Shown here: positions 6,137-12,871 of the stretch, piece by piece
Numbering within the stretch: position 1 is the stretch's first letter
Layout of the letters: each line of letters begins with the position of its first letter
Assembly (NCBI GenBank): GCA_030146905.1
Contig: JASLAV010000171.1
Coordinates: 1-12,871 of the forward strand
From: Lentzea sp.
GTDB taxonomy: Bacteria; Actinomycetota; Actinomycetes; Mycobacteriales; Pseudonocardiaceae
Reading direction: 5' to 3'
DNA: 12,871 nt
Program-made: the position numbers and the translations under genes
The notes under the pieces: generated by a model
Database searches by the model: none
Seen by the model: only the letters and a program-made list of their open reading frames with translations
Told to the model about the DNA's origin: nothing

Positions 6137-7315
6137 TCACTTCGCGCCCTTCAGGGACCTGTCGAACACGTTGAGGAGCAGGAACAGCACGCTCACGACG
6201 ACGAGGAACGCGGTGAGGTCGTGCAGGCCGTCCGTGTCCACGTGGGGGCCGAAGACGGCGCCCTGCACCGCGGCCGACACGATCGCGCCGAGGTAGACGA
6301 ACGTGCGCAGCAGGCCCGCCGAGGCGCCGACGCGGGCGGGATCCGCCTGCCGGTACACGGCGTGCTGCAGCGTGAGGCCGTTGAGGCCCTGCGGAAGCCC
6401 GCTGACGACCACGATCACCAGAAGTATCCACAGTGGACTGGACGGGTGCAGGGCGAGCATCAGCACGCACACGACGACCTGCGCGGCGGAGGAGACGATC
6501 AGCTTGGCCCGCAACGCCTGGCGGCGTCCGGTCACCGCCGCCACGACGATGGCGGTGCCGAACAACGGCAGCAGGAGCAGGCCGGCCTGGCTCGCGGACA
6601 GGCCGCGGGTCGCCTGGAGCCACTGCGTGAACCCGTAGATGAAGCCGTACGACACGACGTTCGCGAGCAACGCGCGTGCGTAGGTGATCAGCAGTGGCGT
6701 GTTCAGGCCGCGCAGGTCGAACAACGGCGCGCTTTCCGCACGGCGGGGCTCGTCGCGCGGGAAGTAGCGCCACCCCAGCGCGAACGCGGCCACCGCCAGC
6801 GGGATGTTGATCGCGAGGGTCGTGCGCCAGCCGCCGAGGTCGATCAGCAGCCCGCCCAGCGGCGGGCCGATCACCGCGACGGTCTGGGTCGAGATGGCCA
6901 GGATCGTGAGCACGCCGCCGGGGCTGTCCTCGCCGGTGCGGTCGGCCTCGTCGCGCAGCAGGCGCATCGCGGCGGGGTAGCCGGCGCAGGTGCCGAGCCC
7001 GAGCAGGACGCGGGCCACCACGAGCACGACCAGGTTCGGCGCGACCGTGCCGAGCACGCCGGCGATGCCGACCAGTGCCGTCGCGGGCAGGAACAGCTTG
7101 CGCGGGCCGTAGGTGTCGATCAGGCGGCCCGCCACCGGCTGCCCGATCGCTGTGGTGACGTAGAGGGAGGTGACCAGCCACGCGATCGCCGACGGCGGCT
7201 CGCCCAGTGCGATGCCGATCGGCACCAGCGCGACGGACAGGATGGTCGAGTTGATCGGGTTCAGCACCGCGCCCGCGACCAGCGGGGTGATCAGCCGGCG
7301 GTCGAACCCGCTCAT
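6137..7315 (-). CDS. MFS drug-type exporter
   Basis: A 392-residue major facilitator protein with about 12 membrane helices, probably a proton-driven exporter. After MSGFDRRLITPL come helix 1 and the helix 2-3 loop with the MFS signature-like GQPVAGRLIDTYGPRKLFL; helix 4 follows (VLVVARVLLGLGTCAGYPAAMRLL), then helix 5 with IGPPLGGLLIDLGGWR, where G-P-x-L-G-G resembles antiporter motif C, and WRTTLAINIPLAV, common in the DHA2 drug exporters. A central cytoplasmic loop (PRDEPRRAESAPLFDLRG) splits the halves. ATG at 7315 forms an ATGA overlap with the stop of the MarR gene upstream, so translation is probably coupled; an in-frame extension further upstream lies inside the MarR gene and is rejected. 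Substrate unknown. Expression is expected to follow the MarR-controlled promoter at 7748-7776. Confidence 0.92.
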   Translation of the reverse strand: MSGFDRRLITPLVAGAVLNPINSTILSVALVPIGIALGEPPSAIAWLVTSLYVTTAIGQPVAGRLIDTYGPRKLFLPATALVGIAGVLGTVAPNLVVLVVARVLLGLGTCAGYPAAMRLLRDEADRTGEDSPGGVLTILAISTQTVAVIGPPLGGLLIDLGGWRTTLAINIPLAVAAFALGWRYFPRDEPRRAESAPLFDLRGLNTPLLITYARALLANVVSYGFIYGFTQWLQATRGLSASQAGLLLLPLFGTAIVVAAVTGRRQALRAKLIVSSAAQVVVCVLMLALHPSSPLWILLVIVVVSGLPQGLNGLTLQHAVYRQADPARVGASAGLLRTFVYLGAIVSAAVQGAVFGPHVDTDGLHDLTAFLVVVSVLFLLLNVFDRSLKGAK

Positions 7316-7740
7316 TCGTCCACCACGCGCTCCAGCAGCGTGACCGCTTCCTCGATCACCCGTCGCTCGGACTCGGTGAACCGTTGCGTGAGCGCCTCGG
7401 TCAGCCATTCGAGCCGTTGAGCACGCGCGCCCTGGGCGGCCGCGCGGCCGGCCTCGGTGAGCGTGATGAGGGTGCGCCGCCCGTCGTCGGGGTCGGCGGC
7501 GCGGTCGATGAGGCCCTGCTCGTGCAGGGTGGCGAGCGTCTTGGCCATGGACTGCGGCTTCACGCGCTCGGCACCGGCCAGCCGGCTGGCGGTCGACGGT
7601 TCGTCGAGCAGCAACAGCCTGGCCAGCGCCGAGGCCTGTGGCGCGCTCAGGTCGTGCACCGACGACTCGTCCTGAAGCTTGCGGCGCAGCCGTTGCACGA
7701 AGACGCGCAGGCGCTGGTTGAGCGCGGCGGGATCGGTCAC
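7312..7740 (-). CDS. MarR family repressor of the adjacent MFS exporter
   Basis: A 142-residue winged-helix regulator of the usual MarR length. N-terminal dimer helix (LNQRLRVFVQRLRRKL), helix-turn-helix region LDEPSTASRLAGAERVKPQSM followed by AKTLATLHEQGLIDR, and the wing with DPDDGRRTLITLTEAG are all clear; a C-terminal dimer helix (ESERRVIEEAVTLLERV) ends it. There is no Cys, so a thiol switch of the OhrR kind is not expected; a small-molecule ligand is more likely. The GTG start at 7740 has no ribosome site, consistent with a leaderless transcript from the promoter just upstream. The exporter gene overlaps its stop. It probably binds the dyad at 7748-7771 and represses both genes. Confidence 0.93.
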   Translation of the reverse strand: MTDPAALNQRLRVFVQRLRRKLQDESSVHDLSAPQASALARLLLLDEPSTASRLAGAERVKPQSMAKTLATLHEQGLIDRAADPDDGRRTLITLTEAGRAAAQGARAQRLEWLTEALTQRFTESERRVIEEAVTLLERVVDE

Positions 7741-7747
7741 GATAGAC

Positions 7748-7771
7748 AGCCTAGACTGAACAGTCTGGGCT
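7748..7771. promoter_or_regulatory. Dyad operator for the MarR repressor
   Basis: A 24 bp near-perfect inverted repeat: core AGACTG-AA-CAGTCT (7753-7766) with outer arms AGCC (7748-7751) and GGCT (7768-7771), and only one unpaired position in each arm (T at 7752 against G at 7767). It fills the spacer and covers the -10 box of the MarR-MFS promoter, so bound repressor would block RNA polymerase. Size and symmetry fit MarR-family sites. Confidence 0.8.
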
Positions 7772-7776
7772 GTCGA
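7748..7776 (-). promoter_or_regulatory. Leaderless promoter of the MarR-MFS operon
   Basis: Read on the minus strand, TCGACA (7771-7776, five of six matching TTGACA) is separated by 17 bases from TAGGCT (7748-7753, fits TANNNT). Seven bases later comes the GTG start at 7740, so transcription should begin at or next to the start codon. The -35 box abuts the folA stop codon. Confidence 0.65.
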
Positions 7777-8232
7777 TCAGTAGCGGACGAACCGGTAGTG
7801 CAGGCCCGAGCCCGACTCCTGCCACTCGCCGACGTCCACCGGCTCCCGGTCCACGGCGGGCGCGAAGGTGTCGCCCTCGAACGTCTCGCGGATCTCGGTC
7901 ACCTCGACGCGGTCGGCGAACGGCAGCGCCGCCGCGTAGACCGCCGACCCGCCGATCACCCACAGGTCACCGGTGACGTCCTTCAGCGCCGCCTCCAGCG
8001 AGCCGAACGTCTCGGCGCCCTCCTGCGGCGTGCGCGACAGCACCAGGTTGCGGCGGCCGGGCAGGGGGCGGAAGCGCGGCGGCAGCGACTCCCACGTGCG
8101 GCGGCCCATCAGGACGGCGGAGCCCGCGGTGATCTCCCGGAAGCGCTTCATGTCCTCGGGGACGTGCCACGGGATGGCGTTGTCGCGGCCGATCACACCG
8201 TTGGCGGCCTGGGCCCAGATCAGCCCGATCAC
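7777..8232 (-). CDS. folA: Dihydrofolate reductase
   Basis: A 151-residue enzyme reducing dihydrofolate to tetrahydrofolate with NADPH, needed to recycle the dihydrofolate made by the neighbouring thymidylate synthase. Motifs: [18 protein letters not shown] (loop over the active site), [16 protein letters not shown] with Trp22 and the catalytic acid Asp27, [10 protein letters not shown] (cofactor site), GRRNLVLSR, then [24 protein letters not shown] with the G-G cofactor motif. Length is slightly short of the common 155-165 but complete. The GTG start shares four bases (GTGA) with the thyA stop, so the two are translated from one message. It ends right at the -35 box of the MarR-MFS promoter, with no terminator between. 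Confidence 0.97.
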   Translation of the reverse strand: MIGLIWAQAANGVIGRDNAIPWHVPEDMKRFREITAGSAVLMGRRTWESLPPRFRPLPGRRNLVLSRTPQEGAETFGSLEAALKDVTGDLWVIGGSAVYAAALPFADRVEVTEIRETFEGDTFAPAVDREPVDVGEWQESGSGLHYRFVRY

Positions 8233-9026
8233 ACCGCCACCGGCGCCTTGATGCCGGGGTGCGGGTCGTAGCCGACGACCTCGAAGTCCTCGTACGCGTA
8301 GTCGAACAGGGAGTCGGCCTGCGCCATCCTCAGCGACGGGAACTCGCGGGCCTCACGGCTGAGCTGCAGCTCGACCTGCTCGACGTGGTTGTCGTAGATG
8401 TGGCAGTCGCCGCCGGTCCAGATGAAGTCGCCGACGCCGAGACCGGTCTGGGCGGCGATCATGTGCGTCAGCATGGCGTAGGAGGCGATGTTGAACGGCA
8501 CGCCGAGGAACAGGTCCGCGCTGCGCTGGTAGAGCTGGCACGACAGCTTGCCTTCGGCGACGTAGAACTGGAAGAACGCGTGGCACGGCGGCAGGGCCAT
8601 CTGCGCGATCTCACCGACGTTCCACGCGGACACGATGATGCGCCGCGAGTCCGGGTTCGTCCTCAGCGTCTTGAGGACCTCGGTGATCTGGTCGACGTGC
8701 CCGCCGTCCGGGGTCGGCCACGACCGCCACTGCACGCCGTAGACCGGGCCCAGCTCACCCTCGGGGGAGGCCCACTCGTCCCAGATGGACACGCCGTGCT
8801 CCTGCAGCCACTTCACGTTGGAGTCGCCGCGCAGGAACCACAGCAGCTCGTACGCGATCGACCTGAAGTGCACCTTCTTGGTCGTGATCAGCGGAAAGCC
8901 GGCGGCGAGCGGGTAGCGCAGCTGGTGGCCGAAGATCGACCGCGTGCCGGTGCCGGTGCGGTCCTGCTTGCGGACGCCCTCCTTCAGGACGTGGCGGAGC
9001 AGGTCTTCGTACTGCGTGTCGGGCAT
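8229..9026 (-). CDS. thyA: Thymidylate synthase
   Basis: A 265-residue enzyme making dTMP from dUMP with methylene-tetrahydrofolate, releasing dihydrofolate; length matches the classical ThyA family. Visible are the phosphate-binding [11 protein letters not shown] (23-33), [53 protein letters not shown], the catalytic [13 protein letters not shown] with Cys148, [21 protein letters not shown], the dUMP-binding [12 protein letters not shown], and [15 protein letters not shown] at the end. ATG 9026 has no good ribosome site close by; a TAATGT box six bases upstream suggests leaderless transcription. folA overlaps its end by 4 bp. Confidence 0.98.
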   Translation of the reverse strand: MPDTQYEDLLRHVLKEGVRKQDRTGTGTRSIFGHQLRYPLAAGFPLITTKKVHFRSIAYELLWFLRGDSNVKWLQEHGVSIWDEWASPEGELGPVYGVQWRSWPTPDGGHVDQITEVLKTLRTNPDSRRIIVSAWNVGEIAQMALPPCHAFFQFYVAEGKLSCQLYQRSADLFLGVPFNIASYAMLTHMIAAQTGLGVGDFIWTGGDCHIYDNHVEQVELQLSREAREFPSLRMAQADSLFDYAYEDFEVVGYDPHPGIKAPVAV

Positions 9027-9032
9027 GAAAGC

Positions 9033-9038
9033 ACATTA
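9033..9038 (-). promoter_or_regulatory. Possible leaderless -10 box of thyA
   Basis: On the minus strand TAATGT ends six bases before the thyA ATG, the spacing expected for a leaderless start. The sequence about 17-18 bases further up is not a good -35 box. A GGAG 13 bases before the ATG is too far for a normal ribosome site. Confidence 0.4.
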
Positions 9039-9067
9039 GCTCCAGAAACCCGGTGCGGTGCATTCGG

Positions 9068-9505
9068 CTAGAGCGTGGCGAGCGCCTCGACGAGCGGCTT
9101 GAGCTCCGGGATGCCGGAAGCCTCCTCCAGCGACGAGGAGAGGACCTCGTCGTGCGTCGGGCGGGCGAGCGCGAGCAGCTCGTGGCCCTTCTCGGTGACC
9201 TCGGTGTAGATGCCGCGCCGGTCGGTGGGGCAGAGGTAGCGCGCGAGCAGGCCGCGGTCCTCGAGCCGCGTGACCAGGCGCGTCGTGGCCGACTGGCTGA
9301 GCACCACCGCGTTGGAGAGCTGGTTCATCCGAAGGTGGAACCCGTCCTGCCGGTTGAGCACGTCCAGAACGGTGTACTCGCTGACCGAGAGCTCGTGGGC
9401 CTTCTGCAGCGCTCTTTCGAGGCGGTCCTCGATGCGCGCGTGCAGCGCCGCGAGCGTGCGCCAGCCCTGTGCGCGCGTCTGGACGGCGTCGTCGTCCAGT
9501 GACAT
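9068..9505 (-). CDS. MarR family regulator, divergent from the SDR-AKR pair
   Basis: A 145-residue MarR regulator: N-terminal helices (TLAALHARIEDRLERALQKAH), LSVSEYTVLDVLNRQ, the DNA-reading segment MNQLSNAVVLSQSATTRLVTRLEDRGLLAR, the wing with CPTDRRGIYTEVTEKG, and a C-terminal helix pair. One Cys sits in the wing (LCPTDRRG); regulators of this group often have it, but a redox role is not shown. ATG 9505 has GGAGGG seven bases upstream. It is divergent from the SDR gene with 83 bp between them, the usual sign of local control, and lies 41 bp before thyA on the same strand, so some read-through into thyA is possible. Confidence 0.92.
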   Translation of the reverse strand: MSLDDDAVQTRAQGWRTLAALHARIEDRLERALQKAHELSVSEYTVLDVLNRQDGFHLRMNQLSNAVVLSQSATTRLVTRLEDRGLLARYLCPTDRRGIYTEVTEKGHELLALARPTHDEVLSSSLEEASGIPELKPLVEALATL

Positions 9506-9588
9506 AGGTCAACCCTCCGCGAATAGACAGCGTCTGCAACTATTGCTTACGCTTGTAATCGTCTTCAGCAAGTCTACCGGGGAGAGAC
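9506..9588. promoter_or_regulatory. Shared regulatory region between MarR2 and SDR
   Basis: This 83 bp gap must hold both promoters. Two short dyads are seen: AGAC-AGC-GTCT (9525-9535) and GCAA-CTA-TTGC (9536-9546), lying side by side, followed by an AT-richer stretch TTACGCTTGTAATC. These are candidate sites for the MarR regulator. Ribosome sites for both genes are good (GGAGGG and GGGGAG). I could not assign convincing -35/-10 pairs. Confidence 0.5.
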
Positions 9589-10353
9589 ATGGATCTGTCG
9601 GGACGTTCGGCGCTGGTGACGGGTTCCACCGCGGGCATCGGCTTCGCGACGGCGGAAGGCCTGCTCAAGGCGGGTGCCGCTGTCGTCGTCAGCGGCCGCA
9701 GCGAGGAGCGCGTGGCCGAGGCGGTCGGCAAGCTCAGCGGCTACGGCGACGTGCGCGGTGTCGCGGCGGACATCTCGACGGCGGAGGGCGCGGCCGAGAT
9801 GACGCGCCAGGTGCCCGACGTGGACGTGCTCGTCAACAACCTGGGCATCTACGGCGCGAAGCCGGTGTTCGAGATCGACGACGCCGAGTGGCAGCGGTTC
9901 TTCGACACCAACGTCATGTCCGGCGTCCGGCTCGCCCGGCACTACACGCCCCGCATGGTCGAGCGCGGCTGGGGCCGGGTGATCTTCGTCAGCAGCGAGT
10001 CGTCCGTCTTCACGCCCACCGAGATGGTCCATTACGGCATGACCAAGACCGCGCAGCTCGCGATCTCCCGCGGCATGGCCCAGGAGGTCAAGGGCACCGG
10101 TGTCACGGTGAACTCGGTGCTGCCGGGCCCGACGCTCACGCCCGGTGTCGAGGAGTTCATCCGCGACCGCGTGGGGGAGGGCGGCGAGGCGGAGTTCGTC
10201 CGCACCGAACGCCCGACCCTGCTGCTGGGCCGCCTGATCCGCCCGCACGAGGTCGCGAACCTCATCACCTACGTCGCGTCGGACCTGTCGTCCGCGACGA
10301 CCGGAGCCGCGTTGCGCGTCGACGGCGGCACCGCACCGACGCTGATTCCCTGA
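9589..10353 (+). CDS. Short-chain dehydrogenase/reductase
   Basis: A 254-residue classical SDR with a Rossmann fold. Cofactor motif TGSTAGIG (11-18), Asp61 in AADIS, NNLG (83-86), structural Asn108, and the catalytic set Ser136, Tyr149, Lys153 (VSSES... YGMTK). Arg37 after the second strand (VSGRSEER) suggests a preference for NADP(H). The late segment VNSVLPGPTLTPG and the C-terminal LRVDGGTAPTLIP are typical. Substrate unknown. ATG 9589 follows GGGGAG. The aldo-keto reductase gene starts 19 bp after its stop, so the two probably form one operon controlled by the divergent MarR regulator. Confidence 0.95.
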   Translation: MDLSGRSALVTGSTAGIGFATAEGLLKAGAAVVVSGRSEERVAEAVGKLSGYGDVRGVAADISTAEGAAEMTRQVPDVDVLVNNLGIYGAKPVFEIDDAEWQRFFDTNVMSGVRLARHYTPRMVERGWGRVIFVSSESSVFTPTEMVHYGMTKTAQLAISRGMAQEVKGTGVTVNSVLPGPTLTPGVEEFIRDRVGEGGEAEFVRTERPTLLLGRLIRPHEVANLITYVASDLSSATTGAALRVDGGTAPTLIP

Positions 10354-10372
10354 TCACCAGTAAGGATTCGCC

Positions 10373-11191
10373 TTGAACAACGTGAAGCTCAACAACGGCG
10401 TCAGCATGCCCCAGCTCGGCTTCGGCGTCTGGCAGGTGCCGGACGAGGAGGCCACGCCCGCCGTCGCGGAGGCGTTGAACGCGGGCTACCGCAGCATCGA
10501 CACCGCTGCCGTCTACGGCAACGAGAGCGGCGTCGGCGCCGCCATCGCGCAGTCCGATGTGGACCGCGACGAGGTGTTCGTCACCACCAAGCTCTGGAAC
10601 TCCGCCCACGGCTACGACTCCGCGCTGCGCGCGTTCGACGAGTCGATGCGCAAGCTCGGGCTGGATGTCCTCGACCTGTACCTGATCCACTGGCCGACGC
10701 CCGCCCGCGACCTCTACGTCGACACCTGGAAGGCGTTCGTCAAGCTGCAGGAGGAGGGCCGCGTCCGCGCGATCGGAGTCTCCAACTTCCAGCCCGCGCA
10801 CCTGCGGCGCCTGGCCGATGAGACCGGCGTCGTGCCGGCGGTCAACCAGATCGAGCTGCACCCGTACTTCCAGCAGAGCGAGCTGCGCGCGTTCCACGCC
10901 GAGCACGGCATCCACACCGAGGCGTGGTCGCCGCTCGGGCAGGGTGGTGAGCTGTTGAAGGACCCGGTGGTCGAGGAGATCGCCTCCGCGCACGGCCGTT
11001 CCGCCGCCCAGGTCGTGCTGCGCTGGCACCTGCAGATCGGCAACGTCGTGATCCCGAAGTCCGTGACGCCGTCGCGCATCCGGGAGAACATCGCGGTGTT
11101 CGACTTCGAGCTGTCGGAGACCGAGCTCGCCGCGCTGTCCACCCTGGACCGCGGTGGCCGCATCGGCCCGAACCCCGACGAGCTCAACTAG
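10373..11191 (+). CDS. Aldo-keto reductase (AKR5 / 2,5-diketogluconate reductase-like)
   Basis: A 272-residue NADPH-dependent (alpha/beta)8-barrel reductase of carbonyl compounds. The catalytic tetrad is complete: Asp43 and Tyr48 ([11 protein letters not shown]), Lys73 (VTTKLWN), His106 (LYLIHWPTP). Other family marks are GFGVWQVPD near the start, [23 protein letters not shown], the loop AWSPLGQG, and the cofactor-binding [15 protein letters not shown]. Natural substrate unknown; members of this group reduce keto sugars and reactive aldehydes. The start is TTG at 10373, supported by AAGGA (10362-10366) six bases upstream and by the reading [15 protein letters not shown] that begins such proteins. 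Second gene of the SDR operon; a hairpin lies just downstream. Confidence 0.95.
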   Translation: MNNVKLNNGVSMPQLGFGVWQVPDEEATPAVAEALNAGYRSIDTAAVYGNESGVGAAIAQSDVDRDEVFVTTKLWNSAHGYDSALRAFDESMRKLGLDVLDLYLIHWPTPARDLYVDTWKAFVKLQEEGRVRAIGVSNFQPAHLRRLADETGVVPAVNQIELHPYFQQSELRAFHAEHGIHTEAWSPLGQGGELLKDPVVEEIASAHGRSAAQVVLRWHLQIGNVVIPKSVTPSRIRENIAVFDFELSETELAALSTLDRGGRIGPNPDELN

Positions 11192-11202
11192 TCGCAGACG
11201 CA

Positions 11203-11243
11203 CGAAGCCCCGGCCCGCCTCTCTCCCGCGGCCCGGGGCTTCG
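11203..11243. terminator. Hairpin between convergent AKR and ABC permease genes
   Basis: An 11 bp perfect stem, CGAAGCCCCGG (11203-11213) with CCGGGGCTTCG (11233-11243), around a 19-base loop. It lies 12 bp after the AKR stop and about 20 bp after the permease stop on the other strand, so it can serve both. There is no T-run, which is common for actinomycete terminators. Confidence 0.8.
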
Positions 11244-11264
11244 CCGGCGACGAACCCGAAGGAC

Positions 11265-12602
11265 TCAGGCTCGCATGACTGTGGCGATCGGGATCCGCGC
11301 CGCGCGGATGGCCGGGATGAGGCCACCCAGCACACCGGCGACGAGACCCGCGATCACGCCCGCGACACCCGCCTCCCACGGGAAGGTGGTGCCCTGCAAC
11401 GACGGGAAGCTGTTGCCGGACAGCATCAGCGCGACCTCCAGCCCCGCCGCTCCCGTGCCGATCGCCAGTGCGGCGGTCAGCAGGCCGGTCAGCAACGTCT
11501 CTGCGAGCACGATGCCCGCCAGGAGCATGCGCGACATGCCCACCGCGCGGCGCAGCGCGAACTCCTCGACCCGCTCGCCGACCGTGGCGAGGCCGACGTT
11601 GAGGATGCCGGCGACGCCGATCAGCAGCACCAGGAACGCCATGCCGAGGAAGATCAGCCGCAGGATCCTCAGCTGGGACTCCATGCGCTCCTTGGAGTTC
11701 ACCGTGGTGAAGTGCATCTGGTCCTGTGGCAGACCCGCGCCGACGAGCTTGGCCGTCAGCAGCCGCTGGAGGTCTTCCGAACCGGGCTGCAGGTAGACCT
11801 GGAGCTGGGTGGACCCGCCTCCGCGGAGCCGGCTCAGGTCGCTGGAGGCGGTCTCGTTCGCCGTCGGCATCCACGTGCGCAGCTCGTCGAGGCGCATGTA
11901 GATCCGCGGCTGGCTGCCGCCGTCGTCCACGACGCCGACGATCTGCGGTGTCACGTGGTGCGACGCGCCTTCGATCATCATCTCGCCGGGGATCTCGTAC
12001 TGGGCGAGGCCCTTCGCGGCTTCCTCGTTCAGCACGATCCTGGGGGCGAGCGACGGAGCGGTGGTGAAGTCGAGCCAGCTGCCGGAGACCGGGCGGTACG
12101 GCTTGAACGAGCGGATGTCGCCGGTGAGCGCGACCATGTCGACCTGGATGGCCTGGCCGTCCGGCTTCTTCTCCGGTGCCTTCTGCTCCTGGCACCTGCC
12201 GCTGGCGTCGCAGTACATCATGGAGCCGCCGTAGTTGCCGCCGCGGTTCGCGTACTCGAACGGCGAGCCGCCCTCGTTGATCGGCCGCACGCCGGGCTCG
12301 CCGATGATCGCCGCCGAGCTGACCATCGCGACCGCGTCCGAGCGGCCCTTCAGCGTGCTCTCGACGATCCCCGACGCGCCCTTCTCGCCGGGGATGTAGC
12401 CCGTCACGGTGCCGTCCTTGCCCGACTGCAGCTCGACGTCGGTGAGCATCGCGCGTTCGGCGATCTCGGAACCGGCCTGCACCGCCACGATCGCGAGCAC
12501 ACCGAGGAACAGCGACACCATCGACAGGAACGTGCGCAGCTTGCGGGCACGGATGCCCTGCCCGCCGATGACGAGGGCGGACCGGAACTTGCCGGAGAAC
12601 AT
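11265..12602 (-). CDS. MacB/FtsX-type ABC transporter permease
   Basis: A 445-residue permease with the four-helix MacB layout. Helix 1 at about 24-43, a large outer periplasmic-core-like domain at about 45-310, then helices at about 313-338, 358-383 and 411-431. The motif [16 protein letters not shown] (343-358) between helices 2 and 3 matches the cytoplasmic segment that contacts the ATPase, and the end [16 protein letters not shown] is typical. The outer domain has an inserted region with Cys131 and Cys137 (YCDASGRCQ) that could form a disulfide. Such systems move lipids, peptides or drugs or act mechanically in the envelope; substrate unknown here. ATG 12602 shares one base with the TGA of the ATPase gene (TGATG), so translation is coupled. 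Confidence 0.93.
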   Translation of the reverse strand: MFSGKFRSALVIGGQGIRARKLRTFLSMVSLFLGVLAIVAVQAGSEIAERAMLTDVELQSGKDGTVTGYIPGEKGASGIVESTLKGRSDAVAMVSSAAIIGEPGVRPINEGGSPFEYANRGGNYGGSMMYCDASGRCQEQKAPEKKPDGQAIQVDMVALTGDIRSFKPYRPVSGSWLDFTTAPSLAPRIVLNEEAAKGLAQYEIPGEMMIEGASHHVTPQIVGVVDDGGSQPRIYMRLDELRTWMPTANETASSDLSRLRGGGSTQLQVYLQPGSEDLQRLLTAKLVGAGLPQDQMHFTTVNSKERMESQLRILRLIFLGMAFLVLLIGVAGILNVGLATVGERVEEFALRRAVGMSRMLLAGIVLAETLLTGLLTAALAIGTGAAGLEVALMLSGNSFPSLQGTTFPWEAGVAGVIAGLVAGVLGGLIPAIRAARIPIATVMRA

Positions 12603-12871
12603 CAGTTGAACCGCCCGTCGCGCAGCTCCAGCACGCGGCCCATCTTGCGCGCGTGGTCGTGGTCGTGCGTGACCAGCACGAGACCGCAGCCCTGCCTGGT
12701 CGTGTTGAGCAGCACCTCGACGACGAGGTCCCCCGTCTCGGTGTCGAGTGCGCCCGTCGGTTCGTCCGCGAGGATCACGCGCGGCTGGCGGACCAGCGCG
12801 CGGGCGATCGCGACGCGCTGCTGCTCACCGCCGGAGAGCCTGGTGGGCTTGGACTTCGCGAGGTGCGCGAT
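12602..12871 (-). CDS. ABC transporter ATP-binding protein (MacB/LolD type), C-terminal part
   Basis: The frame is open to the right edge of the window; 89 C-terminal residues are seen, so the start and Walker A lie outside. Visible are the signature [15 protein letters not shown], Walker B with catalytic Glu ([11 protein letters not shown]), the D-loop, the H-loop His ([10 protein letters not shown]), and the end [12 protein letters not shown]. The TGALDTETG form is typical of the MacB/LolD/FtsE ATPases that pair with permeases like the one downstream. The two together should form one exporter, with the ATPase in the cytoplasm. Confidence 0.95.
   Translation of the reverse strand: MAHLAKSKPTRLSGGEQQRVAIARALVRQPRVILADEPTGALDTETGDLVVEVLLNTTRQGCGLVLVTHDHDHARKMGRVLELRDGRFN

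Noticed and set aside
7316..7408. N-terminal extension of the MFS exporter
   Set aside because: It lies within the MarR gene in another frame; ATG 7315 with the ATGA overlap and the family-typical start is better.
6098..7420. Plus-strand open frame of 440 codons opposite the MFS gene
   Set aside because: Composition of repeated Gln/Asp/Arg/His is the usual mirror of a membrane protein gene in GC-rich DNA.
11188..12195. Minus-strand open frame overlapping the ABC permease
   Set aside because: Low-complexity Arg/Pro/Ala sequence in a shifted frame; the permease reading has clear family motifs.

Overview
The window is very GC-rich, dense, single-copy chromosomal DNA with frequent GTG starts, 1-4 bp gene overlaps and at least two promoters that look leaderless. 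It carries a eukaryotic-type Ser/Thr kinase with an outer FN3-like domain, a PAC2-family protein and a DUF4230 protein. Together these point to an actinomycete, most likely from the Pseudonocardiales (Lentzea/Saccharothrix/Amycolatopsis-like). The genus is inferred, not shown. I see no insertion sequence, phage gene, CRISPR array, tRNA or rRNA.

Left part (1-4197). The 3' end of a membrane-anchored transglutaminase-like protein (+) converges, with a 4 bp overlap, on a three-gene minus-strand set: a DUF4230 membrane protein, a Ser/Thr kinase with one membrane segment and an outer FN3-like domain, and a small membrane-anchored protein with four cysteines. The transglutaminase-like domain has lost both its catalytic Cys and His. 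All these products are predicted at the membrane, so an envelope-sensing role is plausible.

Middle part (4198-6085). Divergent from DUF4230 runs a tight plus-strand operon of a PAC2-family protein, a MmcQ/YjbR protein and a duplicated YCII-like protein. A GGAAT-N18-GTT element upstream matches the SigR/SigH thiol-oxidative-stress promoter consensus, so this may be a stress operon.

Right-centre (6137-9505). Five minus-strand genes follow one another: MarR regulator 2, thyA, folA, MarR regulator 1 and an MFS exporter. thyA-folA overlap by 4 bp and supply dTMP and tetrahydrofolate. MarR1 and the exporter overlap by ATGA and are preceded by a 24 bp dyad overlapping a good promoter, which reads as a self-repressed efflux operon. 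MarR2 is divergent from a plus-strand pair, an SDR oxidoreductase and an aldo-keto reductase (9589-11191), probably a small redox detoxification set under its control.

Right end (11192-12871). A strong hairpin separates the aldo-keto reductase from a minus-strand MacB-like ABC exporter: the full permease and the C-terminal 89 residues of its ATPase, which continues past the window edge.

No stretch over about 100 bases lacks a gene or regulatory sequence. Nothing here is a clear, wholly new system. The most interesting points are the transglutaminase-like protein without its catalytic residues, the SigR-like promoter in front of the PAC2 operon, the leaderless MarR promoter-operator, and the DUF4230-kinase-cysteine protein module.
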